DNA of 64,000 nucleotides from Aporrectodea caliginosa (Eukaryota > Annelida > Clitellata > Crassiclitellata > Lumbricidae). The notes beneath the pieces are model-generated. The model made no database searches and was not told where the DNA came from. It saw nothing but the letters and a program-made list of their open reading frames with translations. Location of the stretch: assembly GCA_020284085.1 (NCBI GenBank), contig JACEVL010000019.1, forward strand, positions 4,301,322 to 4,365,321, in the 5' to 3' direction. Positions 23,100-33,262 of the stretch are shown here, piece by piece. The position numbers were made by a program, and so were the translations under genes. Position 1 is the first letter of the stretch, and every line of letters starts with the position of its first letter.

Positions 23100-23935
23100 T
23101 TATGTAATGTCGTCATTCGTCTTGTTGGAGATCCTCGTAGAAGAGTATTATCAAACTACAGTTGTATTGTATTGTATTGCATTGTTGTTTAGCCCTCTCT
23201 TTCAGCCTGCTATTACTGTCCCTCATCATCAAATCCAATATCATATTTCCAGGTCTTCCTTTGGTCTTTTCCCCTCCATTCTTCCCTCGATTATAATTGT
23301 TCCCTCATTAAGTGACCCATCCATTTTCTCTGATGAGGTATATCTCAACACTGATAAGCTATTTTCTGACCAGTGGTCACCGATCTATACCGAGACAACT
23401 TTCGCACATGTCCTTGTTGACATGTCGAGTGGAAAAGTTTCTGAAAACTTTTTTCCCGGCCCGCTGCATTTGGTACAACAACTCCGGCAACTCCAAGGAC
23501 GATAGTTATTATTTTTGGTATGCCATGCACCGTGCGTAAGATGCCGACGCCCTCAACGTAACCTACCGACCGACTTCAAAGCTCTCTTCTGTGTCTTTAC
23601 AGCTGCCATGCAGCGATTCATCCCAACGAGAAATATGTATGTAAAATAAACAGCTGCTGGAAGTGCAATCGACTGTACGTCACTTCAATAGAAACGGGAG
23701 TTCTCGTACTACAACTTTTTCAAATGATGACTTTCCAATATGCATTAAACCTTGCTGCTGCTAGAATAGGTATACGTCGAGAGGATTTGAGGAAATGAAG
23801 TTTTATTTCGCCATTTAACGCGTTCGATTGTTCTACCCTGAAAACCCTTTGTTAAACTATGCAGTTTTAAAGGCAACACATGCATACAGTCCCTGTAGTA
23901 CCTTTTCATTGACACAATTATTATTACTGATCACT
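23100..23935. other. Intron 5, no gene seen
   Basis: Short open frames only. A TCATCATCAAATCC-type module near 23,221-23,345 resembles the retroelement-related sequence in 25,830-25,930. No conserved domain is recognised. Confidence 0.45.
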
Positions 23936-23939
23936 CAAT

Positions 23940-24220
23940 AACAATTTCTTATAGCGCCCTTCGAGATACCTACTCAGAGGCGCTCCCGGCTCAACAACAG
24001 CTAAATAGAACAGTTCTTAAGGATAGATAGAACGCCGAGAAGTGTGTCCTAGGTAGAAGACGGAGCTCCAGTGGCAGGCCGCTCCAAGTGGTCGGCCCCA
24101 CAACGGAGAAAGTCCGGTATTGCATTGCGGAAATGCGTGCGAAGGGGACAAGCAAGTTATTTGGAAATATTATGAATACCTTTAATGAGCGAAGAACAGC
24201 GGTTATTGCAAACATTCAAG
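23940..24220 (-). mobile_element. L2-type LINE 3' fragment
   Basis: The minus-strand frame contains FSVVGPTTWSGLPLELRLLP followed by FYLSLRTVLF, the typical extreme C-terminus of L2/CR1 ORF2, then a tail with GAGCGCCTCTGAGTAGG and GGCGCTATAAG. It is 5'-truncated, with no RT core. Confidence 0.78.
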
Positions 24221-24224
24221 CGAT

Positions 24225-25149
24225 GAATGTTTACGTTATTGCGGTATCAGCCATTGCGATCATTCAGAGGTTAAGACTGACTGCCACGCTGCAACAATGT
24301 AAACATGATAGAGACTCTACGTGCAAACTGTAAACATTAAGTGCTAACACCAGACTGTGTGACATTCATACTTTGCTATCGCTAATACTCATTGGTAAAC
24401 TGTAACGTCTTCTGAGTGATTTTCTAATCTAAGAGAATTTTTGCATATATTTAACATTAAATGAGAGGAAAAAGGCAGTTATAAGTACGTCTGCTCCTAA
24501 CAGATCCCCTCTCTCATGGCGTGGCCAAGATGGCCGCATGATTCATTTCTATAAAATGTCATTTTTGATCAAACAACTGACCAAACCCAGATTTTTCTCG
24601 ATAATTTTCATTCTTTCGACTTCTGATGTGACCTGGTAACCATTCTTGGAGTGTCATTGATCTCTTTCTTCTTTGTTTCCGAGTGTTTTGGACGATGTTC
24701 TGGCAAGGGCTACACAAGTATCGCGTCATCGTGGACTCTTTCATTTAAAGGGCGTTAGGTTTCTAACTGAACCATGTCATGCTCCATTTGGAAAGGTCAA
24801 GAGAGTCTTGGGTTGATGTTAACCCGTTGACCGTTTCAACTGCTGTGACACTTTGATTAATCAGTGTCGCTTAGGTACAATTATATAGAATATCTAATTG
24901 AAGTTGTGATATCGTCTCTGCATAATTTATACTTATGTACCAAGCAGCGCCTAAATTTATATAAATATAGGCCCTATATATATAAATATATATAATATTA
25001 TATGTATGCATATTATTCATTAAAATTTAAAAGAATGTCTTGTTCCTTAATTATGTCTCGTTCTATGCAGTGTATATAATCCTATTCGCCGAGCAAGACG
25101 AAGCTAATAATAATATACTTCACATACCTACAACACTGACTTGGGTCCG
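24225..25149. other. Intron 5, distal, AT-rich
   Basis: No exon or domain is seen. A TATATAAATATA tract lies at 24,955-25,005. Single-copy spacer. Confidence 0.5.
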
Positions 25150-25216
25150 GAGCGCCTCTGAATCACCGAGTAGCGCTCCATAAATGTTCAATTACAATTA
25201 CAATTACAATTACACA
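25150..25216 (+). mobile_element. L2-type LINE 3' tail with (ATTACA)n
   Basis: AGCGCCTCTGAATCACCGAG, AGCGCTCCATAAATG and four TTACAA/ATTACA units. It closely resembles 21,850-21,935. Confidence 0.65.
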
Positions 25217-25287
25217 TAGATGTATATAGACAGTGATGTTCTAAAGTGTTATTCTGTATCTGTGGAGTGCAACTTCTTCGCTTCTAG

Positions 25288-25746
25288 ACATCGATGAATG
25301 CATCATCGAACTGCACAACTGTGAAACGAGTCAGTCATGCGTGAACACGGAAGGTCACTTCCGGTGTCTATCGGAAGTGGACGACCCAGACATCTACGAC
25401 GACTACTATCCGGAAACGGAAGCACCGAGCGACACAGACTCCTTCTCTCAGCACCAGACAGCCAACAATCGACCAACGACGACAACCACTCCTCTGACCA
25501 CCGTCGCCAGAACATCCACCACAACCACCAAGCGTCTCCTCACCACCTCAACCAGGCGTCTCCTACCCAACAGACCAACTGTACGACCAAGAGTCGTCAC
25601 ACAAAGACTCCCTGTGCCAGCAAACACCGTTTCTTTGGTTACGAACAGAACAGCCGAGCAGACGGTGAGAGGAAGCGATGGCGACGAGGATGGGATCCAG
25701 TGTCTGAGCGGATACACATTGGACGCACGAAGACAGCTGTGTGTAG
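25288..25746 (+). CDS. Fibulin exon 6: EGF module 3 with long Thr-rich insert
   Basis: The acceptor is TTCTAG|AC and the donor GTAG|GTCAGT. Length is 459 bp, phase 1-1, open throughout. The EGF half reads DIDECIIELHNC, QSCVNTEGHFRC (cysteines 1-4). Then come about 90 residues of acidic and Thr-rich sequence (TTTTTPLTT, TSTTTTKRLLTTSTRR) with likely O-glycosylation sites, then IQCLSGYTLDARRQLC (cysteines 5-6). The Asp-Ile-Asp-Glu-Cys start is a calcium-binding signature. Fibulin-3/-4/-5 carry inserts at the same place in their first EGF. Vertebrate fibulin-1 has only a few residues there. Confidence 0.88.
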
Positions 25747-25756
25747 GTCAGTCGTT

Positions 25757-25930
25757 CGCTATCCATTCATCATCATCAGCCAGCAATTTTCGGCGTTGGG
25801 TACGAATAAATGATCTCCATTGTCCACGGTCATTTGTGAAGGTCCCATTGTTCCCCATAGTGTTAGTCCATGTGATGTTATGTCGTCATTTATATTATCT
25901 ATCCAAGGTAGTCTTAGTCTGCCTTTGTTT
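25757..25930 (-). mobile_element. Fragment of a retroelement with ATC-rich edge
   Basis: TCATCATCATCAGCCAGCAA, then GGGTACGAATAAATGATCTC and GTTAGTCCATGTGATGTTATGTCGTCAT match 52,737-52,860 in order. The reverse orientation corresponds to 34,380-34,450 and 6,838-6,900. The common structure is a GAT-triplet tail attached to about 150 bp of conserved sequence. Confidence 0.6.
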
Positions 25931-26250
25931 CTTCAGTATCTATTCCTAATCAACAACTGGGCCTTGGACTGCAAAAGTCATAGATGTCGTTCCTGTTGCT
26001 CGCATTTATTGGTGAAACCAAGGAATTTGTTGGTGAAACCAAGACATATTGGGACAAACAAGTTCTGAATTCGACGAATGTTTCTTTTGACATTCAAATT
26101 ATTGACATTTGGTCTAAAAACGGCGATAACAACAGTATGAAGGACGTATTATGCCAAAACTGCTTTGTATAATTTAGTAGATGTTGTTATTGAGTTGGTG
26201 GTGGAGCTATTGTATAATTATATCGTTATCGATATAGTTGTTGTTTGTAG

Positions 26251-26382
26251 ATGTGGACGAGTGTGTAGAGGACTCGCATGATTGTCGTCTGCCGAACCAG
26301 ATCTGTGTGAACAGCGTCGGCAGTTTTCATTGCGAATGCGACGAAGGATATGAGTACAACGACCTGTCCAGATTCTGCGAAG
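26251..26382 (+). CDS. Fibulin exon 7: calcium-binding EGF module
   Basis: The acceptor is TTTGTAG|AT and the donor GAAG|GTTTCT. Length is 132 bp, phase 1-1. It reads [31 protein letters not shown], and LSRFC. The DVDEC start, the hydroxylatable Asn in CVNSVGSF and the C-x-C-x-x-GY end are those of a calcium-binding EGF. The tail (GYxYxxxSRxC) resembles EGF 5 of vertebrate fibulin-1. The donor is followed at once by a CTGT microsatellite. Confidence 0.88.
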
Positions 26383-26389
26383 GTTTCTC

Positions 26390-26755
26390 TCACTCAGTAT
26401 CGTCTCTGTCTTTCTGTCTCTGTGTCTCTGTCTGTCTGTCAGTCTCTGTCTGTCTCTGTCTGTCTCTCTAACTTTGTGTCTCTTCCTCTCTTCTCTGTCT
26501 GTCTCTCTATGTCTCTGTCTCTCTCTCTTCTCTCTTTCTGTGTCTCTGTCCCTGTGTGTCTGTCTCTGTCTGTCTCTCTGCCTCTCTGTCTGTCTGTCTG
26601 TCTTTGTCTGTCTGTCTGTGTCTCTGTCTTTCTTCTGTCTCTGTCTGTCTCGGTCTGTCTCTGTCTCTTGTCTGTGTCTGTCTGTCTCTGTCTGTCTCTG
26701 TCTTTCTCTGTCTGTCTCTGTCTGTTTGTCTCTCTCTCTCTCTCATTCTCTAACT
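26390..26755. repeat. (CTGT)n microsatellite abutting a splice donor
   Basis: CTGTCTCTGTCTGT-type repeats start eight bases past the exon 7 donor and run for 360 bp. A second, more degenerate tract (TGTCTGTCTCGATGTTTG units, period about 24-28) occupies 26,945-27,275. Long open frames here are artefacts. Confidence 0.93.
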
Positions 26756-27531
26756 CTGTTAAATGTTAATATGAGTTCAGCGACCCGACAAGATTCTGCG
26801 ATGGTTTCCATCTTTTAGCTATCTCTTAACACACTGTCTAACTCTATCACTTAACACACATTATCTGTTTGTCTTGTTTGCCATTCGACTGGTAATCTGA
26901 TGTTGAGAAGTCTTGTTGCGTCTGTTGCTAGAAACCTTTCAGCGTTTCTTCTGTCTCGATGTTTGTCTGTCCCAATGTTTGTCTGTCTGTCTCGATGATT
27001 TCTGTCTGTCTCGATGTTTTCTGTCTTTCTCTGTGTGTCTTGTATGTCTGTCTCTAATGTTTGTCTGTCTGTCTCGATATCTATCTGTCTGTCTCTGTGT
27101 CGATGTATGTCAGTCTCTCTCGATATATTTAAGTCTGTCTCGATATATATATCGGTCTCTATCGATGTTTGTCTGTCTGTCTCAATGTACTTTTGTCTGT
27201 CTCGATATTTGTCTGTATGGCTTGCAGCTGTTTGTGTCTGTAGCTGTCTAAATGTTTGTCAGTCTCGAGTCTATGTCTACTAGTCTGCCTCATCGTAAAT
27301 TTTCACCTCGACGCAATTCAGTCTGGTTGGCTGCACTTAGCGAGTGATTTATGACTCGAGTCTTTCCAATTGAACTTGGAAAAGTAGGCAGACGTAATTC
27401 GTTCAGGAGGTCGCAGCTGATTATGCTTACAATCATGTAGCTACTACATAACATCAATCTATTTGGGAGGGCTATAAAAGTTTCAAGAGTAAATTAGAAA
27501 GCATGAATAGTTGCATCAGCAGCAGTGTCAA

Positions 27532-29910
27532 CTAAAACCATGTGAGGCCCACATGGGGCCGAGTAGGAAGACCATGGGCCTTTAACATTCTCAGGGCGTA
27601 GAGAGAACTCGAGCATGCACACAGAACCTCGCCAACATGCGAGGATGCTCGAAGATCATCGGTGATGGTAACGCCTAAGATGTTCAGGGTGGTCACACGT
27701 TGGACCCCCGGAGGCGGCGGAGGAGGGTCGACGCACCTGCGGCGGATGATCAGCATCTCCCTAGACTTTGACTGGTTGAGCCGAAGATTGTTAGCACTGG
27801 CCCAGGACGACACATTCTCCATCTCCTCACCAACAGTGTGTCTCATTGAGGCACCGATGAGTAGGTATGTATCGTCGGCGTACTTCCCCATTTTATTGGC
27901 CAGATGGATGGGATGGAGGTCCGAGGCGTTGACTATGTATGACGACGGGCCGATTCCTGACCCCTGGACCACGCTAGCGTTGATGGATCTGACCGCCGAT
28001 AGTAGACTCTGAAATGTTGTTACATGCTTTCTGTCCTCTAAAAAATTGACCACCCAGTTGTAGATGTTATCCGGAATGTCTAGGGTGGCAATCTTATTCG
28101 CGAGGGTAGAGTGCCTAACGGAGTCAAAGGCTTTTGATAGGTCCAGTGAGATGATGGCCACGTAGTCATTCGTCTGAAGCAGCTGTGTGACCTGGTGCAG
28201 CAGATAGACCAGCGCCGACGTCGTTGAACCCGTCGGTCTGAATGCAAACTGGTCCTCCAGGAGCGTTTGCATCGGTTGTTCCTCGAAGGCAGGATAGAGG
28301 TATCTTCGCACCAGCTCCCGCTCGACCAACCTGGAGAGGATCGGCGTGACTGATATTGGTCGATAGTCCGATGGTGATGACGGCGAAGACACCTTGGCCA
28401 CGGGATGAATGATGGCCATTTTCCATTGTTGCGGAACGAGAGAGATCGACGTTGATTGGTTGATTAGACCAGCAAGCACCTCCGAATACGCCGGCGCGGT
28501 CAGACGCAGATACCAGGCCGGAAGTCCGTCAGCACCCTCCGCCGTGTGCCGCAGGTTGTCCAGTATCTGAAAGATTCTGACGTCTGTGATAAATTGTTGG
28601 CCTTGATACGCGGTAGATTTGTAACGAGGAGCAACGTAGTCTTTGTCATCCGACACAGTCGCATAATGATCGTTGAGTTGGTCAGCTGTCAGATCACTTT
28701 CTTCATTCGTTGGACTGCTCCGCTTTGTGATCAGACCAACTCTTCGCCACAGCTCCTGTAGGCCATCCCGAGGATCAATAGATCTCAGGTGGCGTCGGGT
28801 AATTCTCTCGATCAGGATTCCAACTCTTCGAGCAATGGCAGACGCCTCCTCAACCCGGCCTGCTCGCATAGGTCTGTTCTTTGAGCGCAAAAGAAATTTA
28901 GTCTCTGGTCTCAGGAAATGTGGATCAGCTGTGGTCATGGTAACGACTCTGAGAGGGTATAATCTGTCCAACCGCTCCTTCGCATCCTTGTAGAACAGAT
29001 CCCAGGCCACCTGCGTCTCCTTGATGGTAAGAATGTGTGACAGGTCAAGGTCAGCCAGCTCTCGTAGCAAGGCAGCGTGTTGGTTAGGTGACCTCTTACG
29101 GAAGGTATCCTGTCGTGCAGCCTTGTGTTGGCTGGTCACTGTTCCATGTGGAAGGGCAATTATAGCCTTGTGATCTGTTTTGATGGCAGAAGTCAGGATC
29201 TTCACAGTTGAGAAACACGATTCAGAGACGTACAGCCTGTCAAGGATATTCTCACCCCTTGTTGGTAGGTTTATAAGCGGGTTCAGGCCCGTTCGCTCCA
29301 CTACGTCCCTTTCCTCAAGTCGGTTGAAGTCACCGCCCAGGATAATAATCGATTGCGGCTCCGTCTGTGCCAAGATCTCAACCGTCGTCTCCAGTCTTTG
29401 CAGTAGCTCTTCAACCGCATAAATAGGACTAGGCGGGTGGTACAATGCCCCAACAAACAGCACTCGACCCATCGTTTCCACCCTGACCCAGAGCAGCTCC
29501 AACGATCGCATGTCTCCCGGCACCTCGTGCACCGTCGCTCGAAGCGTGTCCGCGACGAGGATCGCAACTCCTCCCGCCCGTCGACCCAGTCGATCTCTTC
29601 GAAACAGCTTGAAGCCATCGATCTGACACACAACAGAGCTGTGTTTCTTTTTCAGATGGGTTTCTGTTACGATGGCAAGTGCGAGGTTGTATCCCACCAT
29701 CTCTGCGTGGAGCTGATCCAGGGCGTGAGGTTTGGCGATCGAGCATGCGTTGATGATATATAGGCCTGGAAAAGACGGTGAAGAGGTTGCCATTTTCTCC
29801 ACTCTTCGACTCCCCGAGCCCCGGACTGGGGCCAATTCTTTCAGCATCCGGCTAGATGAATCCGTCGCTCTCAGAGACCGTACACGCCCAGACCGATTCG
29901 ACCACAACAC
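27532..29910 (-). CDS. LINE ORF2: AP-like endonuclease and reverse transcriptase
   Basis: An uninterrupted 792-residue frame. Endonuclease motifs: IINACSIAKPHALDQLHAEM, IVTETHL, FRRDR, GGVAILV, ALYHPPS, LGGDFNRLEERD and KTDHKAI. RT motifs: KVSSPSSPSDYRPISVTPIL, DQFAFRPTGSTTSAL, ISLDLSKAFDSVRH, VVQGSGIGPSSYIV and YADDTYLLIG with the catalytic DD, then LRLNQSKSREMLI. The frame ends after LYALRMLKAHGLPTRP, where related elements continue for roughly 100 residues, so the C-terminal thumb or zinc part is missing. Transcription would be antisense to the fibulin gene. The frame may use an upstream Met other than that at 29,910. The intact frame implies a fairly recent insertion. Confidence 0.88.
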   Translation of the reverse strand: MLWSNRSGRVRSLRATDSSSRMLKELAPVRGSGSRRVEKMATSSPSFPGLYIINACSIAKPHALDQLHAEMVGYNLALAIVTETHLKKKHSSVVCQIDGFKLFRRDRLGRRAGGVAILVADTLRATVHEVPGDMRSLELLWVRVETMGRVLFVGALYHPPSPIYAVEELLQRLETTVEILAQTEPQSIIILGGDFNRLEERDVVERTGLNPLINLPTRGENILDRLYVSESCFSTVKILTSAIKTDHKAIIALPHGTVTSQHKAARQDTFRKRSPNQHAALLRELADLDLSHILTIKETQVAWDLFYKDAKERLDRLYPLRVVTMTTADPHFLRPETKFLLRSKNRPMRAGRVEEASAIARRVGILIERITRRHLRSIDPRDGLQELWRRVGLITKRSSPTNEESDLTADQLNDHYATVSDDKDYVAPRYKSTAYQGQQFITDVRIFQILDNLRHTAEGADGLPAWYLRLTAPAYSEVLAGLINQSTSISLVPQQWKMAIIHPVAKVSSPSSPSDYRPISVTPILSRLVERELVRRYLYPAFEEQPMQTLLEDQFAFRPTGSTTSALVYLLHQVTQLLQTNDYVAIISLDLSKAFDSVRHSTLANKIATLDIPDNIYNWVVNFLEDRKHVTTFQSLLSAVRSINASVVQGSGIGPSSYIVNASDLHPIHLANKMGKYADDTYLLIGASMRHTVGEEMENVSSWASANNLRLNQSKSREMLIIRRRCVDPPPPPPGVQRVTTLNILGVTITDDLRASSHVGEVLCACSSSLYALRMLKAHGLPTRPHVGLTWF

Positions 29911-29940
29911 GCCGATCGTCCGCCGCTTGAATCGTTAAAG
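27532..29940 (-). mobile_element. Non-LTR retrotransposon with near-complete ORF2, 3'-truncated
   Basis: The minus-strand copy starts near 29,940 (GTTAAAGGTTTTT is directly repeated there) and stops near 27,532 inside the RT C-terminal region. The family is the one whose 3' remnants sit at 11,870-12,665 and 43,255-44,090. The last about 100 residues and the 3' UTR seen in those remnants are absent here. Confidence 0.8.
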
Positions 29941-30578
29941 GTTTTTTGACAGGGTTAAAGGTTTTTGGCCCCTGTTCATCTTCAAAATTGCCAGCAAGAT
30001 TGGTTTTTTTCCCACAACGTATTGATTGATAATACCTACATTCTAGCAAAAAATCATTCACAAAAATATATTTTAAGTTTGCCAAAAATGAACTTTAAAA
30101 ATTTCCAAAAGTCAACCAACTTGCCCCTGTGCTGGGGCAAGTTGGTTGCCTGCTTGGGGCAAGTTGGTTGACCATACATACATGCAATTTTTTTAGTTTC
30201 ATTAGTGGAAAGTTGGTGAACTGTGGTTGTTTCAGTTTTAAAACATTCAGAATCAATAAAGATGTAAGAAAAAACTTATATTAGTATATTAGCACAATAC
30301 AAACATTGCAGTGTCCTTGGTTCTTCGAAGACGCAACAAAAGCCGCAAACCACAGTTGTGTTAGTTAAGAAATCCAGTCTTATAAATATAATGAATTGTA
30401 GGCCTATTAATAAAATGGCAATGTCTATAAACTTGCAGTGTATCCAGTCTGAATAAAGATGATGAATTTCATTAATAAAATGGCAAAAAATTTAACAATG
30501 CTCGCCTCAAAGAAAGCTGTCTATAAAATTGGTGTCTGTAGGCCTAAAATTGTAGTGTCCACTGTTCTTATTTTAGAG

Positions 30579-30938
30579 TCAACAAAAGTCACAAACAAAG
30601 CCCCCACGTCCTTCATAGGCCGAACATGCTTCGTGCCACCAGGTTTGGCACTGGCCACATCTCACCCACTCTTCGGCCCCACCCACTTCGCCGCAAGCTG
30701 GACATGTTTCGTTAGCGGCATCGCTGATTTTTGATTTTTGGGGATCTGTCCTCTTCTTCGGTTTCATCTTTAAAGGTTGCTTTCTGTTTGTTGGCTTATC
30801 ACCTCGCACTTGTTTATTTTTCTGCTTTGACTTTTCTGCAGCAGATTTTTTCACCTTTTCCATAGGCCTCTTCTCCTGAACAGTTAGTTTCAGTTTCTTT
30901 CGTGCATCCTTTTTCTCTTGGATTGAATCCTTGGCCAT
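30579..30938 (-). CDS. PHD-like zinc-finger tail of the pogo transposase (shifted frame)
   Basis: This 119-residue frame starts at ATG 30,938 and overlaps the transposase end in another frame. It is Lys-rich for about 70 residues (KKDARKKLKL, KPKKRTDPQK), then has CPACGEVGGAEEWVRCGQCQ, then WWHEACSAYE and FVCDFC: a Cys4-His-Cys3 PHD-type arrangement with the conserved Trp-x-H. A run of seven T (A on the coding strand) at 30,938-30,944 lies exactly where the two frames meet, so one lost or gained base, or an assembly error, probably split a single protein. PHD fingers bind histone tails and could bias target choice. Confidence 0.75.
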   Translation of the reverse strand: MAKDSIQEKKDARKKLKLTVQEKRPMEKVKKSAAEKSKQKNKQVRGDKPTNRKQPLKMKPKKRTDPQKSKISDAANETCPACGEVGGAEEWVRCGQCQTWWHEACSAYEGRGGFVCDFC

Positions 30939-33262
30939 TTTTTTGCAACGAGCTCATTCTTGTAGGGTGATGCCGTAATGATTTGTGCCCGGACAGCTGT
31001 TCTTTTCCGAGAAGTTGCTGATCTTGCGGCAGTTGGATATGGTCGAATAAGTTGAGGTGAAACATATGTACGATGACTAGCACTTGAAGGAGTACCGACT
31101 AGTGCCAAGGGTTCATTGGTTCCATCTTTCTTTGGTCTATTGTCAGTTTCATTTGAAGGTGTTGCTTCTTCATTTCTGCTTGCTGGTGGTACTTCAATGG
31201 TTCCACTCAACACTTGCACAGTTCTGCTCAATGATTGTGCATCGATGGGTCCAGACGTTGACGGAACCGGTGTAGAACCAATGACTGAAAAACCATCATC
31301 AAAACATGAGACTGAGGAAGTGCCATCAGCATGAGGAACTGAAGAAGGCCTACCTCCAACGACTGGAACCACCAAGGCTGATTCAACCGCAGATCGCGCC
31401 AGGATCACATCGTCAACAATCGAAGCATAAAATGAAGAGGCGTCACTCACAACTGAAACCACGGACTCTGTTTTGTCAATTGGAATATTGGGTAGAATTG
31501 AGGAACTACCTTCCGCAGATCGAGCCAGGATCACATCGTCAACAATCGAAGCATAAACTGAGGAGGCGTCACTCACAACTGAAACCACGGACTCTGTTTT
31601 GTCAATTGGAATATTGGGTAGAATTGAGGAACTACCTTCCGCAGATCGGATCACATCGTCAACAATCGAAGCATAAACTGAGGAGGCGTCACTCACAACT
31701 GAAACCACGGACTCTGTTTTGTCAATTGGAATATTGGGTAGAATTGAGGAACTACCTTCCGCAGATCGGATCACATCGTCAACAATCGAAGCATAAACTG
31801 AGGAGGCGTCACTCACAACTGAAACCACGGACTCTGTTTTGTCAATTGGAATATTGGGTAGAATTGAGGAACTACCTTCCGCAGATCGGATCACATCGTC
31901 AACAATCGAAGCATAAACTGAGGAGGCGTCACTCACAACTGAAACCACGGACTCTGTTTTGACACTCGGAACAGTCAGACAACTTGTGTGATTTTCTGCA
32001 CGCTCTGTTGTTATTGCAGCGCAGAAATCTGCATCTGTGAACACATCTCTGTTCAGTGGATATATACCAGAAGAACGAAAGCCGTTGACTGCTGCTGCAA
32101 CAGTCGCCGCCTTCTGGTATGGCTCACTAACTATGCTGGCCACATAGAATTCAGTAATGGCCATTCCTGGATGGCTAGTCATCCAAGCATCACATGCCCT
32201 ACTGTAATGTGTTTTCAGCGGCCCAAAGAAACTCACATCCAGCGGCTGCATCCTGTGAGTGGAGTGTGGAGGCAGACTAACCATGACAATGCCAGAGTCT
32301 CTGCAGAAATCGATGGCAGACAGACTCACGTGGGAAGCATGATTGTCAACGATCATAAGAATTGGATCATCTTTACTTGGCCGTGAATGCTTGGCCACAT
32401 GTTGAAGATACTTTACAAAAACCTCTGCGGTCATCCACCCAGTCTTATGTGCGATGCCAATAGCTTCTGTTGGTGCCCCGATCAGTAACTCGTCTCTCAT
32501 TCTCTTCCTGGGATAAATGAAAGCAGGAGGAATGTATGACCCAGATGCACTCATGGAGCACACGAGCGTTATATTTTTTCCTCGCTCAGCACTTGTGACT
32601 TTTGGCACCCTTTTAGCGCCTCTACCTGCAAGCACCTTTGGTAGTTTAGTTGGAACGGTTGGCAAGCCCGACTCATCACAGTTGTATATTCGGCTAGGCG
32701 AGAACTTGTACTTCTGCATGACTTCGAACAAGACATCAAAAAACCGATTCACCTGGGGTCTGTTGAATCCCATCATTCTCCCGAGACTTGTCGCTTGTGG
32801 TGAACGGACACTTAAATTTGGATGACGCCGGAGAAATCCAGCTAACCAGTCAACGCCAGCCTTTTTCTGACGCTGGTCAAAATTATGCTGGATCTGGTTC
32901 TTCTCGGCCAATTCAAACGCAAAAGTGCAAAGTTGTTGACGGGTCATACCAAACCCCCTGGCACTCATTTCTATTGAATAATTACAAAGCTCTTCTTCGA
33001 GTGTATTTGAGAAGACCTGGCGAAATCTCCCACCATGAACAGGATAGTGATCTGGGTTTTTCTTTTTCAGATAGCGACGTAGAGTAGCCTCAGGAATGTC
33101 ATAGGCCTGACTAGCCTCACTTGCACGCTTGCTGCCCTCTTGAACTTCATTAATGGCTGCAATTAATGCACTCGATGACCAATTTCTGTCCTGTCCATGG
33201 TTGGTTTTTCTTTTGTAATTTCTGACCATTGTGTAACTTTTGGTGACCTGAAGAGATAACAT
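30890..33262 (-). CDS. pogo-like transposase (HTH, CENP-B-type HTH, DDE_1)
   Basis: A 790-residue frame; MVRNYKRKT about 12 residues in is a likelier start. Residues about 25-70 form a Psq-type HTH (AINEVQEGSKRASEASQAYD, IPEATLRRYLKKK). Residues about 80-150 match the CENP-B-type HTH (GFGMTRQQLCTFAFELAEKN, WLAGFLRRHPNLSVRSP). The catalytic core shows YNCDESGL, LMIVDNHASH and HRMQPLDVSFFGPLK; 35 residues separate the second and third Asp (DD35D). Residues about 430-640 are five near-identical Ser/Val/Asp-rich repeats. The frame ends at a poly-A run next to the PHD frame. Intact catalytic residues suggest recent activity. Confidence 0.9.
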   Translation of the reverse strand: MLSLQVTKSYTMVRNYKRKTNHGQDRNWSSSALIAAINEVQEGSKRASEASQAYDIPEATLRRYLKKKNPDHYPVHGGRFRQVFSNTLEEELCNYSIEMSARGFGMTRQQLCTFAFELAEKNQIQHNFDQRQKKAGVDWLAGFLRRHPNLSVRSPQATSLGRMMGFNRPQVNRFFDVLFEVMQKYKFSPSRIYNCDESGLPTVPTKLPKVLAGRGAKRVPKVTSAERGKNITLVCSMSASGSYIPPAFIYPRKRMRDELLIGAPTEAIGIAHKTGWMTAEVFVKYLQHVAKHSRPSKDDPILMIVDNHASHVSLSAIDFCRDSGIVMVSLPPHSTHRMQPLDVSFFGPLKTHYSRACDAWMTSHPGMAITEFYVASIVSEPYQKAATVAAAVNGFRSSGIYPLNRDVFTDADFCAAITTERAENHTSCLTVPSVKTESVVSVVSDASSVYASIVDDVIRSAEGSSSILPNIPIDKTESVVSVVSDASSVYASIVDDVIRSAEGSSSILPNIPIDKTESVVSVVSDASSVYASIVDDVIRSAEGSSSILPNIPIDKTESVVSVVSDASSVYASIVDDVILARSAEGSSSILPNIPIDKTESVVSVVSDASSFYASIVDDVILARSAVESALVVPVVGGRPSSVPHADGTSSVSCFDDGFSVIGSTPVPSTSGPIDAQSLSRTVQVLSGTIEVPPASRNEEATPSNETDNRPKKDGTNEPLALVGTPSSASHRTYVSPQLIRPYPTAARSATSRKRTAVRAQIITASPYKNELVAKKWPRIQSKRKRMHERN
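31385..31965 (-). repeat. Coding tandem repeat, 120-126 bp, five units
   Basis: Units on the minus strand each encode SVVSDASSVYASIVDDVI plus RSAEGSSSILPNIPIDKTE. Three are 40 residues, one is 42 (an extra Leu-Ala) and one is partial. DNA identity between units is near-complete, so the expansion is recent. It lies between the catalytic core and the Lys-rich/PHD tail of the pogo transposase. Confidence 0.93.

Noticed and set aside
24559..24744. Short minus-strand basic frame (KQRRKRSMTLQEWL)
   Set aside because: No similarity pattern, no repeats, and inside an intron; not supported as a gene.
26350..26818. Long Cys/Leu/Ser/Val frames
   Set aside because: Frames of the CTGT microsatellite after exon 7.
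28166..28426. Minus-strand short frame inside the LINE
   Set aside because: Shadow of the LINE ORF2 in another frame.
31306..31962. Plus-strand 218-residue frame with repeated RRHSQLKPRTLFCQLEYWVE
   Set aside because: It is the antisense shadow of the repeats in the pogo transposase.
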